Assembly (NCBI GenBank): GCA_017549815.1
Contig: JAFYNH010000054.1
Location: 1 to 34,631 of the forward strand
Length of the DNA stretch: 34,631 nt
DNA from: Selenomonadaceae bacterium
GTDB lineage: Bacteria > Bacillota > Negativicutes > Selenomonadales > Selenomonadaceae
Direction of reading: 5' to 3'
Shown here in pieces: positions 16,139 to 23,845 of the stretch (position 1 is the first letter of the stretch; each line of letters begins with the position of its first letter). The position numbers were made by a program, and so were the translations under genes. The notes under the pieces are model-generated. The model did not search any database. It had not been told where the DNA came from and saw only the letters and a list, made by a program, of their open reading frames with translations.

Positions 16139-17438
16139 AGTTTTCTTTCAAACGCTGGGTTGCAAAGTCAATCAGTACGAATCGGAGGCAATGCAGAAAC
16201 TCTTCACGGCGGCGGGTTATGAAGTCGCGGAAGAAATTTCTGCGGCTGATGTCGTCGTCATAAACACTTGCACGGTTACGGCGGTGAGTTCGCAAAAATC
16301 GCGGCAGATGATTCGTCGGGCGGCTAAAAAAAATTGCGTGTTGGTCGTCGTCGGCTGTTATGCCCAGAGCGAGCCGGAAGAAATTTCAAAGATTGACGGC
16401 GTGGATATTATAATCGGCACTAAAGACAGAGTTCGCATTGTCGAATTGGTTGAGGCGGCTATTAATCAACGGGAAAAGATTTTGCAGGTCGGCAACGTTA
16501 ATGATATTCGCGACTTTGAAGAATTGCCGCACACACCGCACAGGACGCGAGCCTTTCTTAAGATTGAGGACGGTTGCAATAATTTTTGTTCATACTGCAT
16601 AATCCCTTATGTTCGCGGGCGCGTGAGGAGTCGAAGTCTTGAGAGTATCCGCGCAGAATGTTTGGAGCTTAAGGCGGCGGGCTTTAAGGAGATTGTTTTG
16701 ACGGGAATTCATATCGGAGCATACGGAAGGGAACAGGGGAAAGGGATAAGGGATAAGGGAATTTCTTTGATTGACGCGATTAAAACAGTCCTTGACGCGG
16801 CTAATCCGTTAAGACTTCGTTTAGGCTCGCTTGAATCCGCCGAGTTGACTGACGAATTGATTGAGCTGATTAAAAACGATAAGCGCATTTGCAATCATGT
16901 ACATTTGCCGTTGCAAGCGGGCAGTGATGAAATTTTAAAGGCAATGCGCCGTCCTTATACGACAAAAAATTTTGCAACGTTGACTGCGCGGCTTGTTAAA
17001 GAAGTCCCCGAAATATCAATCGGCACTGATTTAATAGTCGGCTTTCCGGGCGAGACTGATAAACACTTCGACGAAACTTTAAGCTTTATTCAAAGTCAGC
17101 CGTTCAGTAAAATTCACGTGTTCCCTTATTCGGCGCGAACAGGGACGGTTGCCGCGACTTTGCCGAATCAAATTCCTCCGCAGATAAAAAAGTTCCGCGC
17201 AGGTCGAGCCTTAGAAATTTCACAAGCTAAATCCGAAAATTTTTATAAGCAATTCATTGGCAAGACGGTTGAGATAATCGCGGAAACTTCGACTGACGGA
17301 ATTGTCGACGGCTTGACTAAAAATTATATTCGCGTCTACGTTCCCGATAAAAATATTCGGCTCGGCGAAGTCATAACGGTTAAGGTCGAAAAAATTTTTA
17401 AGGACGGAGTATGGGGAAATGAAAATCCTAGTCCCTAA
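16125..17438 (+). CDS. mtaB: tRNA (N6-threonylcarbamoyladenosine-37-C2) methylthiotransferase
   Basis: Radical SAM enzyme that converts t6A37 to ms2t6A37 in tRNA. The N-terminal domain binds one cluster by C13 (TLGCKVNQYES), C49 (NTCTVT) and C78 (VGCYAQ); the radical SAM cluster is C151-x3-C155-x2-C158 (CNNFCSYCIIPYVRG). A TRAM domain ends the protein (about 375-432). Two places are unusual: residues 203-212 (EQGKGIRDKG) are encoded by a 7-nt repeat inserted after GIHIGAYG, and the last residues (GNENPSP) are encoded by another repeat. The insertion lies in a loop after the conserved GIHIGAYG and has kept the frame, so the enzyme is probably active. Confidence 0.94.
   Translation: MSACKVFFQTLGCKVNQYESEAMQKLFTAAGYEVAEEISAADVVVINTCTVTAVSSQKSRQMIRRAAKKNCVLVVVGCYAQSEPEEISKIDGVDIIIGTKDRVRIVELVEAAINQREKILQVGNVNDIRDFEELPHTPHRTRAFLKIEDGCNNFCSYCIIPYVRGRVRSRSLESIRAECLELKAAGFKEIVLTGIHIGAYGREQGKGIRDKGISLIDAIKTVLDAANPLRLRLGSLESAELTDELIELIKNDKRICNHVHLPLQAGSDEILKAMRRPYTTKNFATLTARLVKEVPEISIGTDLIVGFPGETDKHFDETLSFIQSQPFSKIHVFPYSARTGTVAATLPNQIPPQIKKFRAGRALEISQAKSENFYKQFIGKTVEIIAETSTDGIVDGLTKNYIRVYVPDKNIRLGEVITVKVEKIFKDGVWGNENPSP
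16732..16759 (+). repeat. Heptamer tandem repeat inside mtaB
   Basis: Four units, two of them exact ATAAGGG, with a 7-nt period. The insertion is inside the reading frame and adds about ten residues compared with what I expect for the family. Confidence 0.8.
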
Positions 17439-17458
17439 TCCCTTGTCCCTAATCTCTT
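17424..17458 (+). repeat. Heptamer tandem repeat at the mtaB end
   Basis: Five units of the type GTCCCTA/ATCCCTT. They encode the last residues and stop of mtaB and run into the ireB promoter, where one unit provides the TTGTCC used as -35. Confidence 0.8.
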
Positions 17459-17471
17459 TTTGTTGTACAAT
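17443..17471 (+). promoter_or_regulatory. Possible ireB operon promoter
   Basis: TTGTCC (17443-17448) and TACAAT (17466-17471) are spaced by 17 nt. The -35 lies in a heptamer repeat. Four of six and five of six bases fit the consensus. Confidence 0.45.
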
Positions 17472-17509
17472 GCGCGAAATAAATTTGAAATTTCAGAGGG
17501 AGTGATTAG

Positions 17510-17788
17510 ATGAGCAATGGAACAGGCAAGGTCAGTGATGATACTTGCGTATTCAATTTCGGCGTTGAGGAAAATCGAGCGCAGAGCGTCATCAAGAACG
17601 CTTACAGGGCAATGACCGAAAAGGGATATAATCCCGTGCACCAACTGGTTGGCTATCTTTTGAGCGGCGACCCCGCATATGTAACAAGTCATCTTGAGGC
17701 ACGCAGTAAAATTCGCAAGGTCGAGCGCGACGAACTTTTAGAAGAACTCGTGCGAACATACCTTGCACATTTGGAGGGCAAAAGGTGA
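17510..17788 (+). CDS. ireB: IreB-family regulatory phosphoprotein
   Basis: A 92-residue member of the UPF0297/IreB family. In Enterococcus IreB is phosphorylated by the Ser/Thr kinase IreK and controls cephalosporin resistance. The conserved core is complete: [21 protein letters not shown] and [19 protein letters not shown]. The N-terminus has several Thr/Ser residues ([12 protein letters not shown]) as possible phosphorylation sites. GAGGGAGTG precedes the ATG. The stop overlaps the ruvX start, and the order ireB-ruvX-DUF1292-mltG is conserved in Firmicutes. Confidence 0.95.
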   Translation: MSNGTGKVSDDTCVFNFGVEENRAQSVIKNAYRAMTEKGYNPVHQLVGYLLSGDPAYVTSHLEARSKIRKVERDELLEELVRTYLAHLEGKR

Positions 17789-18201
17789 GGGCATTAGCTC
17801 TTGACATTGGCGACAAAACCATTGGCATTGCCGCGAGCGATTTACTGGGCATAACCGCGCAGGGCGTCGAGACTATTCGCCGAACGTCCGATAAAAACGA
17901 TTTGAAACGACTCGGCGAACTCGTCGCGCAATTCGAGGCAACGACTTTCGTTATTGGACTTCCAAAAAATATGGACGGCTCCGAAGGCGAACGTTGCGAG
18001 CTGGTTAAAAAATTCGCGGCTAAAATCTGCGCGGCATTTCCCGAAGTCAAGCAAATTTTTTGGGACGAACGACTTAGCACAGTCGCGGCGGCGAAGAATT
18101 TAATCGCGGCGGATGTCAGTCGCAAGAAACGCAAGAAAGTTATTGACAAAATGGCGGCAGTTTACATTTTGCAAGGCTACTTGGATTCAATGAGTAACTA
18201 G
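17785..18201 (+). CDS. ruvX: YqgF/RuvX-family RNase H-fold nuclease
   Basis: Putative Holliday junction resolvase-like protein, also linked to 16S pre-rRNA processing. The RNase H fold is shown by [15 protein letters not shown] with the first catalytic Asp, [17 protein letters not shown] and [15 protein letters not shown], ending with [18 protein letters not shown]. Length 138 residues. It starts with GTG 17785 that overlaps the ireB stop by 4 nt, typical of translational coupling. Confidence 0.93.
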   Translation: MRALALDIGDKTIGIAASDLLGITAQGVETIRRTSDKNDLKRLGELVAQFEATTFVIGLPKNMDGSEGERCELVKKFAAKICAAFPEVKQIFWDERLSTVAAAKNLIAADVSRKKRKKVIDKMAAVYILQGYLDSMSN

Positions 18202-18262
18202 GAGCGAGGAGCTAAGAACTAGTCCCTACCAGTTCCTAATAACTGGTTCCTAATAACTGGAG
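18198..18262 (+). repeat. Heptamer/14-mer repeat between ruvX and the DUF1292 gene
   Basis: About nine 7-nt units, the last four forming two exact copies of the 14-mer TTCCTAATAACTGG. CCAGTT and AACTGG make a small hairpin. The final unit supplies the GGAGG ribosome binding site of the next gene, so repeat copy changes could affect its translation. Confidence 0.8.
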
Positions 18263-18270
18263 GTTTTAAA

Positions 18271-18588
18271 ATGGCAGATAAACGCAATGAAGAAAATTTC
18301 GACGACGATATTTTGATTGAGATGACCGACGAAGAAGGCAACGTTTATTACTACGTTGAAGAAATGATTATCCCCGTCGGCGACGAAAATTTTGCGCTGT
18401 TGATTGAGGTTAAAGACGACGAGCACGAACACGAGGCGGGTTGCGATTGCGGTTGCGAGGACGACGACGTTATCATTGCCAAAATCGTCGTGAACGAAAA
18501 CGGACAAGAAGAATACGTCGAGCCTACCGATGAGGAATTTGAGCGCGTTCAGGCGGCTTATGAAAAGCTTTTGGATGAGGAAGAATGA
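18271..18588 (+). CDS. DUF1292 (YrzB-like) protein
   Basis: A 105-residue acidic protein of unknown function, found with ireB and ruvX in many Firmicutes. The DUF1292 core is seen in ILIEMTDEEGNVYYYVEEMI and FALLIEVKD, followed by VDAx-like IAKIVVNENGQEEYVEPTDEEFERV. An insert HEHEAGCDCGCEDDD at about residues 51-66 could bind a metal ion (inference). GGAGG at 18259-18263 lies in the preceding repeat. Its stop overlaps the mltG start. Confidence 0.85.
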   Translation: MADKRNEENFDDDILIEMTDEEGNVYYYVEEMIIPVGDENFALLIEVKDDEHEHEAGCDCGCEDDDVIIAKIVVNENGQEEYVEPTDEEFERVQAAYEKLLDEEE

Positions 18589-19766
18589 AAGAGCCGGACG
18601 ACAAAAAAATTTCAACCGACAATGACGACGAAATAAAAATCCCTTCGCGACGCGCCAATAAAAAATCGTTTAAAGATTCTGTGCTGGAAAAATTCCGCGA
18701 GTCGTCTAAAGACTTGAAGGCGGAAATTTCTTGGAAATACGTCGCGAGCGTGGCGGGCGCGGTGTTCTTTTGCATAGTGGTTATCGGCGCGGTGTTGATT
18801 TTCGTAGATCCGTCAGTCGCGCACATTAATAAACCTACGCAGACTGAAACCGAGACTTCAAACGTCGGGGAGGAAAAAAGAATCAACGTTAAAATTCGCG
18901 AAGGACTTTCTACGGCGGAGATTGCCGAGCGATTAGCGGAAAAGGGCGTTATCGACAGCACGTTGAAATTCCGACTTTTGGCGCGAGTTTACGGCTATGA
19001 CGACAAGCTCCGACCCGGCTCCTACACGTTTACTTTAGGCATGTCGAATGAAGAAGTTTTCGCGAAACTTTTAACGGGCGAGAAAAAGCTTGTTCATTTC
19101 ACAATCCCTGAAGGTTTTGGCATTAAAGAAATTGCGGCGCGTCTTCAAAGTCTCGACCTTGCCGACAAAGACGATTTCATCAAGGCGGCAACTGATTTTG
19201 TGCCCTATGATTACATGAAAAAGCATAAAGACGTTTTCTACTCGGCGGAAGGTTTCCTTTTCCCCGACACTTACACGGTCGAGAGCGACGTTGAGATTAT
19301 AGAAATTTTAAATCTCATGGCGAAGAACTTCGACAAGAAATTAACGCTGGAAATGCGTTCGCAAGCCGCGAAAATGGACTTATCGATTTACGATTTGATA
19401 ACATTGGCGTCGTTGGTCGAGCGCGAAGTCCGTTTCCCTGAAGACCGTCCGATTGTCGCGCAGGTTTTCTTTAAGCGATTGAAATTGAACATGCCGTTGC
19501 AGACCGACGCGACGCTCCAATATTTAATGGACACGCCGAAGGAAGACTTGTCGATTGAGGACACGCAGATTGATTCGCCCTACAACACCTATCAACATTT
19601 AGGCTTGCCGCCGGGTCCGATAGCTAATCCGGGGCTTGCGTCGATTGAGGCAGTTCTTCACCCTGCCGACACCGATTATCTTTATTTCGTTGCCGACCGT
19701 AAAGGACATAATCACTACGCCAATACTTACGAGGAGCATTTGAATCTTGTCAATAAATATCGTTAA
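18585..19766 (+). CDS. mltG: Endolytic murein transglycosylase MltG
   Basis: Membrane enzyme that cleaves nascent glycan strands and sets their length. A charged cytoplasmic part of about 50 residues precedes one membrane helix (VASVAGAVFFCIVVIGAVLIFV). The YceG domain has a LysM-like part (INVKIREGLSTAEIAERLAE) and the catalytic glutamate in LASLVEREVRFPEDRPIVAQVF, then QTDATLQY and SPYNTYQHLGLPPGPIANPG. 393 residues. The ATG overlaps the stop of the DUF1292 gene, and the 3' end overlaps the U32 gene by 20 nt. Confidence 0.95.
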   Translation: MKEPDDKKISTDNDDEIKIPSRRANKKSFKDSVLEKFRESSKDLKAEISWKYVASVAGAVFFCIVVIGAVLIFVDPSVAHINKPTQTETETSNVGEEKRINVKIREGLSTAEIAERLAEKGVIDSTLKFRLLARVYGYDDKLRPGSYTFTLGMSNEEVFAKLLTGEKKLVHFTIPEGFGIKEIAARLQSLDLADKDDFIKAATDFVPYDYMKKHKDVFYSAEGFLFPDTYTVESDVEIIEILNLMAKNFDKKLTLEMRSQAAKMDLSIYDLITLASLVEREVRFPEDRPIVAQVFFKRLKLNMPLQTDATLQYLMDTPKEDLSIEDTQIDSPYNTYQHLGLPPGPIANPGLASIEAVLHPADTDYLYFVADRKGHNHYANTYEEHLNLVNKYR

Positions 19767-20964
19767 GCCCGAACTCTTAGCACCCGCAGGAAATTTTAAG
19801 AAGTTACAAGCCGCGCTTATTTATGGGGCGGACGCCGTTTATTTTGGCGGGAAGAATTTTAGCTTGCGGGCGTTCGGCGATAACTTTACTCGCGAAGAAA
19901 TTTTGAAGGCAGTCGAATTTACTCACGGACTCGGCAAGAAAATTTATGCGGCGGTGAATATTTTCGCGCACAATGCCGACCTTGACGCTCTCGCCGATTA
20001 TCTTAAATTTTTAGACCGCGCAGGCGTTGACGCAGTTTTAATTTCGGATTTGGGCGTTTTGACTTTGGCGAAGGAACTGACCGATTTAAAAATTCACATC
20101 AGCACACAAGCGAACGTCACGAATTGGCGGGCGGCGAAATTTTTTCATGAACTTGGCGCGGAGAGAATTGTTTTGGCACGAGAATTAACCTGCGCGGAGA
20201 TTTTGGATATTAAGGAGAACTGCGCGGCAGAGTTAGAAATTTTTGTACATGGTGCAATGTGCATTTCTTATTCGGGGCGTTGTTGGCTGTCGAAATTTTT
20301 GACGGGGCGCGACGCAAATTTAGGCGCATGTACTCATTCTTGTCGCTGGAAATATAACTTGGTTGAAGAAAAACGAGCGGGCGAATTTTTCCCAATCGGA
20401 GAGGACGAACGCGGCTCCTACGTCATGAATTCAAAAGATTTATGCTTGCTCCCGTATCTTGACAAAGTGATTCAAAGCGGCGTTACTTCGCTGAAAATCG
20501 AAGGGCGCATGAAGAGCGTTAATTATGTGGCGGGCGTCGTGAAAGTTTATCGGGCGGCGATTGATTCATATTTCGACAATCCGAACGATTTTAAGACTCG
20601 CGACGAGTGGCTTGACGAGCTGAATAAAATTGCGCACCGACCGTATACGACGGGATTTTTTATGAGCGACGGCGAGCCGACCGAAATTTACGACACGTCA
20701 AAGCCGAGCCGTTCGACGGAATTTTTAGGCATAGTTCGCGAGTTTAATTTAGAGACGATGACGGCGACGATTGAACAGCGCGGAAAATTTGAAGTCGGCG
20801 ACCGCGCAGAATTTTTTCAGCCGCATGGAGAAACTTTTTCGCAAGAAATAACTTCAATGCGCGACGCGGACGGACAAGAAATTTTATCTGCGCCGCACGC
20901 TCAACAGATTGTAAAAATTCGCGTCGATAAGCCCGTAGAAATTTGGTCATTAATTAGGAGTTGA
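19747..20964 (+). CDS. U32-family peptidase (TrhP-like tRNA hydroxylation factor)
   Basis: Members of this group (YegQ/TrhP, B. subtilis YrrN/YrrO) are needed for hydroxylation of uridine 34 of tRNA rather than for ordinary proteolysis. The start PELLAPAGNFKKLQAALIYGADAVYFGG and the cysteine-rich block EIFVHGAMCISYSGRCWLS with ACTHSCRW are the family signatures; four cysteines could hold an iron-sulfur cluster. 405 residues. It starts at TTG 19747 inside the end of mltG, with GAGGAG 10 nt upstream. The mltG neighbourhood matches that of yrrN/yrrO in Bacillus, supporting the TrhP reading. Confidence 0.88.
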   Translation: MSINIVKPELLAPAGNFKKLQAALIYGADAVYFGGKNFSLRAFGDNFTREEILKAVEFTHGLGKKIYAAVNIFAHNADLDALADYLKFLDRAGVDAVLISDLGVLTLAKELTDLKIHISTQANVTNWRAAKFFHELGAERIVLARELTCAEILDIKENCAAELEIFVHGAMCISYSGRCWLSKFLTGRDANLGACTHSCRWKYNLVEEKRAGEFFPIGEDERGSYVMNSKDLCLLPYLDKVIQSGVTSLKIEGRMKSVNYVAGVVKVYRAAIDSYFDNPNDFKTRDEWLDELNKIAHRPYTTGFFMSDGEPTEIYDTSKPSRSTEFLGIVREFNLETMTATIEQRGKFEVGDRAEFFQPHGETFSQEITSMRDADGQEILSAPHAQQIVKIRVDKPVEIWSLIRS

Positions 20965-20968
20965 TGTT

Positions 20969-21316
20969 ATGAGTTTCTGGAGAAATATTTTTGGCGGAGC
21001 TGACGAAGACGCTGAGGCGATTGAACCTGTCAACGTTGAAAATGCCGTTCGCAAGGCTGGGCGTGCCGAAGGTCGCGTTCAAGGCGTTGGCTTCAGATTT
21101 TTTGTTCAGAGCAACGCAAAGGCTATGGGCATAACGGGCTGGGTTAAAAATATGAGCGACGGTTCTGTTACAATGGAATTGCAGGGCGAGCCTGAAATTG
21201 TCGACCGCCTTATCGCCAAAATTCAAAAGGGCAACGACTGGATTCGAGTCACGAATTTTGAACTTGAAGATATGGCTGTCGTCGCCGGCGAAAACAAATT
21301 TGCTATCAGATATTGA
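20969..21316 (+). CDS. Acylphosphatase with N-terminal extension (copy 1)
   Basis: Hydrolyses acyl phosphates. The catalytic loop [13 protein letters not shown] with its phosphate-binding arginine and the asparagine of [18 protein letters not shown] are intact. At 115 residues it is longer than the usual 90 because of about 25 extra N-terminal residues (MSFWRNIFGGADEDAEAIEP) of mixed aromatic and acidic character. AGGAG precedes the ATG. A paralogue follows after 9 nt. Confidence 0.9.
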   Translation: MSFWRNIFGGADEDAEAIEPVNVENAVRKAGRAEGRVQGVGFRFFVQSNAKAMGITGWVKNMSDGSVTMELQGEPEIVDRLIAKIQKGNDWIRVTNFELEDMAVVAGENKFAIRY

Positions 21317-21325
21317 GGGGAAATT

Positions 21326-21658
21326 ATGGGTTTACTTACGAATAAATTTTGCAAGCAGGAAGAGCAACCCTTTAAACTCCCGCAAATGATTCGCAAGGCG
21401 GGAAAAGCTATCGGGCGCGTTCAAGGTGTCGGCTTTAGGGTTTTCGTCAGAAATTCTGCGCGGGAACTCGGCGCGACGGGCTGGGTTAAAAATATGGCGG
21501 ACGGCTCCGTTACAATGGAACTTCAAGGTGAGCCGCTGATTATCGAACAACTTGTTGACAAAATAAAAACGGGCAGGGGGCGGATTAAAGTTACAAATTT
21601 TGAACTTACCGATTTGCCCGTTGCGGAGGGAGAGAAAAGTTTTGCAATCAGAAAATGA
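21326..21658 (+). CDS. Acylphosphatase with N-terminal extension (copy 2)
   Basis: Paralogue of the preceding gene, with [18 protein letters not shown] and [18 protein letters not shown] intact; the asparagine and arginine needed for catalysis are both present. Its N-terminal extension ([18 protein letters not shown]) is different from that of copy 1, so the extensions evolved separately or came from different sources. GAGGGG lies before the ATG. The 3' end overlaps the start of aroQ by 17 nt. Confidence 0.9.
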   Translation: MGLLTNKFCKQEEQPFKLPQMIRKAGKAIGRVQGVGFRVFVRNSARELGATGWVKNMADGSVTMELQGEPLIIEQLVDKIKTGRGRIKVTNFELTDLPVAEGEKSFAIRK

Positions 21659-22112
21659 CGGCTTAAACGTCAAGCGAATTTTGGTATTAAACGGCCCGAA
21701 TTTAAATTTGCTGGGGACACGCGAGCCAGAAATTTACGGACGGACGACGCTCAATGACATAAACGAAATTCTGCGCGAACGTGCTGAAGAAGCGGGCGTT
21801 GACGAAATAAATTTTATACAGTCGAATTTTGAAGGCGAATTGGTCGAGGCTATTCAGAAAGCTCGCGGGCGTTACGATTTTATTTTGCTGAACGCGGGCG
21901 CATTGACCCACTACAGCATAGCCCTGCGCGACGCGATAGCCGCAGTTCCCGTGCCCGTGATTGAGTTGCATTTGTCGAATATTCATCGCCGCGAAGAATT
22001 CCGTCAAACGTCGGTTATTGCGCCAGTCGTTATGGGGCAAATTTGCGGATTCGGCGTCGACAGCTACATTGCCGCGCTTGACATTGCCATTCGCAAGTTG
22101 CAAAGGGGCTAA
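21642..22112 (+). CDS. aroQ: Type II 3-dehydroquinate dehydratase
   Basis: Removes water from 3-dehydroquinate in the shikimate pathway. Signatures: [47 protein letters not shown] and [14 protein letters not shown] with the catalytic Tyr, His and Arg. I use TTG 21642 (156 residues), because GGAGGG lies 11 nt upstream and the frame above it only runs into the acylphosphatase. Start choice is moderate; identity is secure. Confidence 0.93.
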   Translation: MQSENDGLNVKRILVLNGPNLNLLGTREPEIYGRTTLNDINEILRERAEEAGVDEINFIQSNFEGELVEAIQKARGRYDFILLNAGALTHYSIALRDAIAAVPVPVIELHLSNIHRREEFRQTSVIAPVVMGQICGFGVDSYIAALDIAIRKLQRG

Positions 22113-22121
22113 TTTATAGCT

Positions 22122-23198
22122 ATGAATTTTGATTTCGCGGAACGGCTGGCTAATCTTTACGACAAAATTTCCGAAGAAGAAGTCGACGCGCTTTTAATCA
22201 CGAAGGCTCCGAACGTCAATTATTTCAGCGGCTTTGGCGGCGAAAGTACGGCGTTGCTTGTCGGTAAAAATTTCCGCAAGCTCATCACCGACGGCAGATA
22301 TATTGAACAGGCTAAGCAAGAGGCGAAAAATTTCCTTGTCATCGAGCAAACCGAAGGGTTTTATAAAAAAATCGTCGCGGAGCTTAAAGAGACGGTCTGT
22401 AAAAAGGTCGGCATTGAAGGAATGGTTATGACGGTCGCCGAACATGATTATATCGTCAAGAATTTTGAGGGCGTCGAGTTAAAATCGGTCGTGCTTGATA
22501 AGATTCGACAGGTCAAGGACGAGGCTGAAATTTCTTGCATAAAAAAGGCTTGCGACATTGCCGATAGAGCTTTTGAAAAAATTTTGGAATTCATCAAGCC
22601 CGATGTCAGAGAGGTTGAAGTTGCCGCCGAGTTGGAATATTTTATGCGTAAATTCGGTTCCGAACGTGCCGCCTTTACTACGATAGTTGCGTCGGGTTGG
22701 CGTGGAAGTCTTCCGCACGGCACGGCGTCTGATAAAAAAATCTGCGCGGGTGAACTTGTCACTATAGATTTCGGCGCAGTTTTTAACGGCTATCATTCGG
22801 ACATTACGCGGACAATTTGCGTCGGTAAGGCGTCTGACGAACAAAAGAAAATTTATAATGCCGTGCTTTCCGCGCAGATTTACGGCTTGGAAGTTATCAC
22901 GGCGGGCAAGAGTGGCAAGGACATTGACGCGGCTGTCAGAAAAAAATTTGAGGACGCGGGCTATGGGAAAAATTTTGTTCACGGCTTAGGGCACGGCGTC
23001 GGCTTAGAAATTCACGAGGAACCGCGCCTTAGCAAGCTCAGCAAATGCGAAAGTCTCTTGCCGAATATGATTGTAACCGACGAGCCGGGACTTTACCTTG
23101 AAAATTTCGGCGGCGTCAGGATTGAAGATACAGTTTTGGTGACGAGCGGCGCAGCTCAGCCTTTGACGCATTCGCCCAAAACTTTAATTGAATTATAA
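22122..23198 (+). CDS. M24-family Xaa-Pro aminopeptidase
   Basis: Metallopeptidase of the creatinase/pitta-bread fold, 358 residues. The N-terminal domain (VDALLITKAPNVNYFSGFGGES) is followed by the catalytic part: the metal ligands appear in ELVTIDFGAVFNGYHSDITRT, FVHGLGHGVGLEIHEEP and IVTDEPGLYLENFGGVRIED. It lies directly upstream of efp, as in many Firmicutes, where the pair is conserved next to aroQ. Confidence 0.93.
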   Translation: MNFDFAERLANLYDKISEEEVDALLITKAPNVNYFSGFGGESTALLVGKNFRKLITDGRYIEQAKQEAKNFLVIEQTEGFYKKIVAELKETVCKKVGIEGMVMTVAEHDYIVKNFEGVELKSVVLDKIRQVKDEAEISCIKKACDIADRAFEKILEFIKPDVREVEVAAELEYFMRKFGSERAAFTTIVASGWRGSLPHGTASDKKICAGELVTIDFGAVFNGYHSDITRTICVGKASDEQKKIYNAVLSAQIYGLEVITAGKSGKDIDAAVRKKFEDAGYGKNFVHGLGHGVGLEIHEEPRLSKLSKCESLLPNMIVTDEPGLYLENFGGVRIEDTVLVTSGAAQPLTHSPKTLIEL

Positions 23199-23213
23199 AT
23201 GGAGGTAATACCA

Positions 23214-23771
23214 ATGATTTCAAGTACCGATTTTAGGACAGGATTAACGATTGAGATTGACGGCTCGGCTTGGCAGGTCGTCGAATTCCAACACGTCAAA
23301 CCCGGTAAGGGCGCGGCGTTCGTTCGCACAAAGATTAAAAACGTCGAGACTGGCGCAGTCGTCGAACGCACTTTCAACCCCAATGAAAAAATGCCGCCCG
23401 CCCGCCTTGATACCGCCAAAATGCAATTCCTTTACGAAGCTGACGGGCAATATACGTTCATGGACGTTACGACTTACGAGCAAATCGAGCTTACTAAAGA
23501 GCAACTCGGCACCGCGCTCAATTATCTTATGGAAAATATGGAAGTCAACCTGCAGACCTTCAAGGGGCGCATTATCGGAATTAACTTGCCGAATTCGGTC
23601 GAGCTGAAAGTCACCGAATGCGAACCCGCCGTTAAAGGCAATACTGCTACGGGCGCGACTAAGAACGCCACTTTGGAAACGGGCTATGTTGTTCGTGTGC
23701 CGCTGTTTATCAACGAGGGCGACGTTTTGAGAATTGACACGCGCACTGGTAGTTATATCGAACGCGCATAA
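23214..23771 (+). CDS. efp: Elongation factor P
   Basis: Helps ribosomes through polyproline stretches. All three OB-like domains are present; the tip of domain I reads [14 protein letters not shown] with the lysine that is modified in some lineages. The C-terminal [17 protein letters not shown] is typical. ATG 23214 follows GGAGGT at 23201-23206; the ATG at 23199 is too far upstream. 185 residues, normal length. Confidence 0.97.
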   Translation: MISSTDFRTGLTIEIDGSAWQVVEFQHVKPGKGAAFVRTKIKNVETGAVVERTFNPNEKMPPARLDTAKMQFLYEADGQYTFMDVTTYEQIELTKEQLGTALNYLMENMEVNLQTFKGRIIGINLPNSVELKVTECEPAVKGNTATGATKNATLETGYVVRVPLFINEGDVLRIDTRTGSYIERA

Positions 23772-23824
23772 TTAGGAACTAGGAATTAGGAACTGGGGAT
23801 TAGGGATTTTTCCCTTGTCCCTAT
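23769..23824 (+). repeat. Heptamer tandem repeat after efp
   Basis: Units of the type GAACTAG/GAATTAG, then GGATTAG, then TCCCTTG on the other strand sense. Period is 7 nt throughout; the second half forms the efp terminator. Confidence 0.85.
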
Positions 23825-23831
23825 TTTTTTT
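23796..23831 (+). terminator. Terminator of efp built from repeat units
   Basis: GGATTAGGGA and TCCCTTGTCCC can pair with some mismatches around a TTTTT loop, followed by eight T. Both arms are heptamer repeat units in opposite orientation. Confidence 0.7.
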
Positions 23832-23845
23832 CGGAGGAATATTTA

